A stretch of 64,000 nucleotides of DNA from assembly GCA_024398055.1 (NCBI GenBank), contig CP073749.1:4402594-4466593 (forward strand), in the 5' to 3' direction. The notes under the pieces are model-generated. The model saw nothing but the letters and a program-made list of their open reading frames with translations. It was not told the DNA's origin and ran no database searches. A program made the translations under genes and the position numbers. The stretch is from a bacterium SCSIO 12741 (GTDB lineage Bacteria; Bacteroidota; Bacteroidia; Flavobacteriales_G; Salibacteraceae). This document shows positions 62,250 to 64,000 of the stretch, piece after piece. Position 1 is the first letter of the stretch. Each line of letters opens with the position of its first letter.

Positions 62250-63011
62250 TCAAATAGTTACAGTTAAGCCATCGTAGGCTAAATATACGTTTTCAGGCAA
62301 CTCAGCCGACACCTCCCGGTGAAAACCAAGCAAATGCGATATGTGGGTAAAGTAGGCACGCTCTGGTTTTAACTCCTCCACCAAAGCCAATGCCTCTTCC
62401 AGGTTCAAATGGGAATAATGCTCCTCAATTCTCAAGGAGTTCAAAACCAATACTTTGCTCCCTTTGATTTTTTCCTTCTCCTCTGATGTAATGGTTTTTG
62501 CATCGGTGATGTAGGTCAAATCACCAATACGATAGCCCAACACAGGTAAATTCATGTGCATCACCTCAATAGGCGTCACCTCTATTCCGTCTAACTGAAA
62601 GGGAGACCCGTCCAACTCATGCAAGTTTGCACTGGGTGCACCTGGATAACGATTCGCGGCAAATACATAGGCAAAATCTCGTTTCAAGGCTTCACAGACC
62701 CTGGGCTGAGCATAGATCTCCATCGGTCTCTTCTGCATGAAATTGTATGGCCTCACATCATCAAAACCAGCCGTATGATCCCGGTGCTCATGGGTAAATA
62801 AAATAGCATCCAGCTTAGGAACCTTATGGGTCAGCATTTGCTGCCGAAAATCGGGTCCGGTGTCAATTACCCAAGAGCGGCCATCTACCTCAATCCATAC
62901 GGAACTCCTTAGGCGGGTATCTTTGGGATCGTCACTGAGACAAACCGGATGAGTGCTCCCTATTACCGGAATACCTTGAGAGGTTCCGGTGCCTAAAAAG
63001 GTCATTCTCAT
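62250..63011 (-). CDS. MBL-fold metallohydrolase, PhnP-like
   Basis: A 253-residue metallo-beta-lactamase-fold protein. The metal sites are 'FTHEHRDHTAGFDDVRPYN' (HxHxDH), 'VIEVMHMNLPVLGYRIGDL'-type His, 'YITDAKTI' (Asp) and a C-terminal His in 'AYFTHISHLLGFH'. It resembles PhnP (cyclic phosphodiesterase) and other phosphodiesterases. No phosphonate genes are near. The start overlaps the stop of the upstream glycosyltransferase gene (ATGA), and the endonuclease gene follows after two bases. Confidence 0.88.
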   Translation of the reverse strand: MRMTFLGTGTSQGIPVIGSTHPVCLSDDPKDTRLRSSVWIEVDGRSWVIDTGPDFRQQMLTHKVPKLDAILFTHEHRDHTAGFDDVRPYNFMQKRPMEIYAQPRVCEALKRDFAYVFAANRYPGAPSANLHELDGSPFQLDGIEVTPIEVMHMNLPVLGYRIGDLTYITDAKTITSEEKEKIKGSKVLVLNSLRIEEHYSHLNLEEALALVEELKPERAYFTHISHLLGFHREVSAELPENVYLAYDGLTVTI

Positions 63012-64000
63012 CGTTGGTATTCAATTTTGTAAATGAATCCTTTTTCGTTGTCGTTGTTCGGATTGAGCCAATGTAGCAATCGATCCAAATAGCTGGATTC
63101 TACTTCGGCAATTGGGGTAAGCTTCGCACTAAAGGTTTGCTCGAAACGCACCAATCGACTATCTAATTCATCGGGTTCGAACATGACCAGGTACTTGGCT
63201 CGTTGATCTATTGGGCGATTCAAAATGATGGCAGCCTCTTCGTCGTAGTTGGATTTGGTGATGTAGAATACGCTATTCCAGGAAGTGTCATGTGCATAGA
63301 ATACGGGCAATAGAAAGGTGCTGTATTCGATGGAGCGCTCTACAATGGCACCGTTGAAATTGGGTTGTTCGCCTAAAATCGTCATTACCTCTACCCTACT
63401 TTTCTTGGTACTGGCAGGGGTAACAGCTAACAACAGAATACCGTTGAGCACCCAAAACATGGTCCAGGAAAACTTGTGTACCTTTTTCCAAATCTCTTTT
63501 CTTCCTGGCGATTCAATCCATTCCGTCCACCCCAGGTATCCCAAAAGAATCAAGAAGGGAATAAATGGAACAATAAACCGCTCTTGCTTATTGGGAAAGT
63601 AGCTGTGAAAGGCAAAAAAGATTAAACTCGGAACGGCCAGCATCACGTATTTTCTAACCATTCGTCCGTAACCAAACATCAAAGCCACACTTAAAGGTGG
63701 CAGCAGCAGACCTGCCAGAGTTCCAAAGTACATGTACCATGGCCGGTTAAAATAGGTCTCTGAGTTCCTGAAATTGTACATGATGTACTCCGTAATCTCA
63801 GCAAAAGGCCTTCCCCACAAAAAGAGGTCACCAATTTGGGTAAAGAATAAAGCCACTAACAGAGCTATTCCAAACAGAACGGCCTTGCCAATCTTCTTTT
63901 GAAACAGCAATACTAAGCCAATACCTCCTGCATACAGAATAATCTGAAAGCGCAATGCCATGGCAACACCGACCAGAAATCCGGCAAAAATCACATGCTT
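63008..64000 (-). CDS. GT22-like mannosyltransferase membrane protein, 5' end outside window
   Basis: The frame is open to the window edge (331 codons visible). A multi-helix membrane protein with 'HSYFPNKQERFIVPFIPF', similar to the conserved HKExRF segment of GT22 family (ALG9/PIG-B-like) mannosyltransferases that use polyprenyl-linked sugars. The C-terminal part is soluble. It probably adds sugar to a lipid-linked or surface glycan. The last gene in transcription order overlaps it by 4 bp (ATGA). Confidence 0.75.
   Translation of the reverse strand, partial: KHVIFAGFLVGVAMALRFQIILYAGGIGLVLLFQKKIGKAVLFGIALLVALFFTQIGDLFLWGRPFAEITEYIMYNFRNSETYFNRPWYMYFGTLAGLLLPPLSVALMFGYGRMVRKYVMLAVPSLIFFAFHSYFPNKQERFIVPFIPFLILLGYLGWTEWIESPGRKEIWKKVHKFSWTMFWVLNGILLLAVTPASTKKSRVEVMTILGEQPNFNGAIVERSIEYSTFLLPVFYAHDTSWNSVFYITKSNYDEEAAIILNRPIDQRAKYLVMFEPDELDSRLVRFEQTFSAKLTPIAEVESSYLDRLLHWLNPNNDNEKGFIYKIEYQR

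Overview
This window looks like chromosomal DNA of a free-living member of the Bacteroidota, most likely the order Flavobacteriales. The evidence is Bacteroidota promoter elements (TTTG/TTG, about 17-19 nt, TAnnTTTG), gene starts without clear Shine-Dalgarno sites, type IX secretion (T9SS) C-terminal sorting domains on several large secreted proteins, a CHU_C 'gliding motility' C-terminal domain, LytS/LytR-type kinase pairs with a periplasmic propeller, and the divergent tamB/tsaD pair. I found no rRNA, tRNA, CRISPR array, prophage or insertion sequence. Most genes are ordinary core or accessory chromosomal genes.

Layout. 1-2173: 5' part of a secreted M43 metalloprotease (cut by the window edge). 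2375-6115: sensor kinase plus LytTR regulator. 6125-11427: minus-strand group with a BNR-repeat secreted protein, PdeM-like phosphoesterase, two tandem small HAD proteins and phosphoglycerate mutase. 11643-19299: superoxide dismutase, a possible caspase-like secreted protein, TrmH, APS/PAPS reductase with an Rrf2 regulator, PyrD, an HTTM/DoxX-like membrane protein, a membrane-anchored PD-(D/E)XK protein and RibB/RibA. 19296-26198: TamB, TsaD, an outer-membrane barrel and MsrB. 26458-29875: an unrecognised five-gene operon of two alternating paralogous families (A-B-A-B-A) of exported proteins, ending in a strong terminator. 30084-39972: Na+/H+ antiporter, dipeptidase, MiaE, YqgE, class IV aminotransferase, HAD phosphatase, rhomboid protease, class III aminotransferase, MscS, thioesterase, ZIP transporter. 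40152-42617: GH18-like membrane hydrolase, small membrane protein and a DUF4280 PAAR-like protein. 43222-50891: DsbA-like protein, AhpD-like protein, metal permease with HMA domain, giant CHU_C adhesin-like protein, lipoprotein, DUF2911 protein. 51018-52482: TetR regulator and a frameshifted alpha/beta hydrolase. 52552-58207: a second kinase/LytTR pair and a T9SS protein with a LytTR-type direct repeat in front. 58375-64000: RF3, lipoprotein, T9SS endonuclease I, MBL hydrolase and a truncated GT22-like glycosyltransferase.

What stands out. (1) The A-B-A-B-A operon is the best candidate for an undescribed system. (2) A 9-bp direct repeat with exact 21-bp periodicity lies between a LytTR regulator and a T9SS gene, matching the known geometry of LytTR sites. 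(3) Several genes have TAnnTTTG only 4-6 nt before ATG, which suggests leaderless transcripts. (4) Two genes carry one-base lesions at homopolymers. (5) Several enzymes have lost expected metal-binding or catalytic residues (RibA domain, one HAD paralogue, GmhB-like phosphatase).
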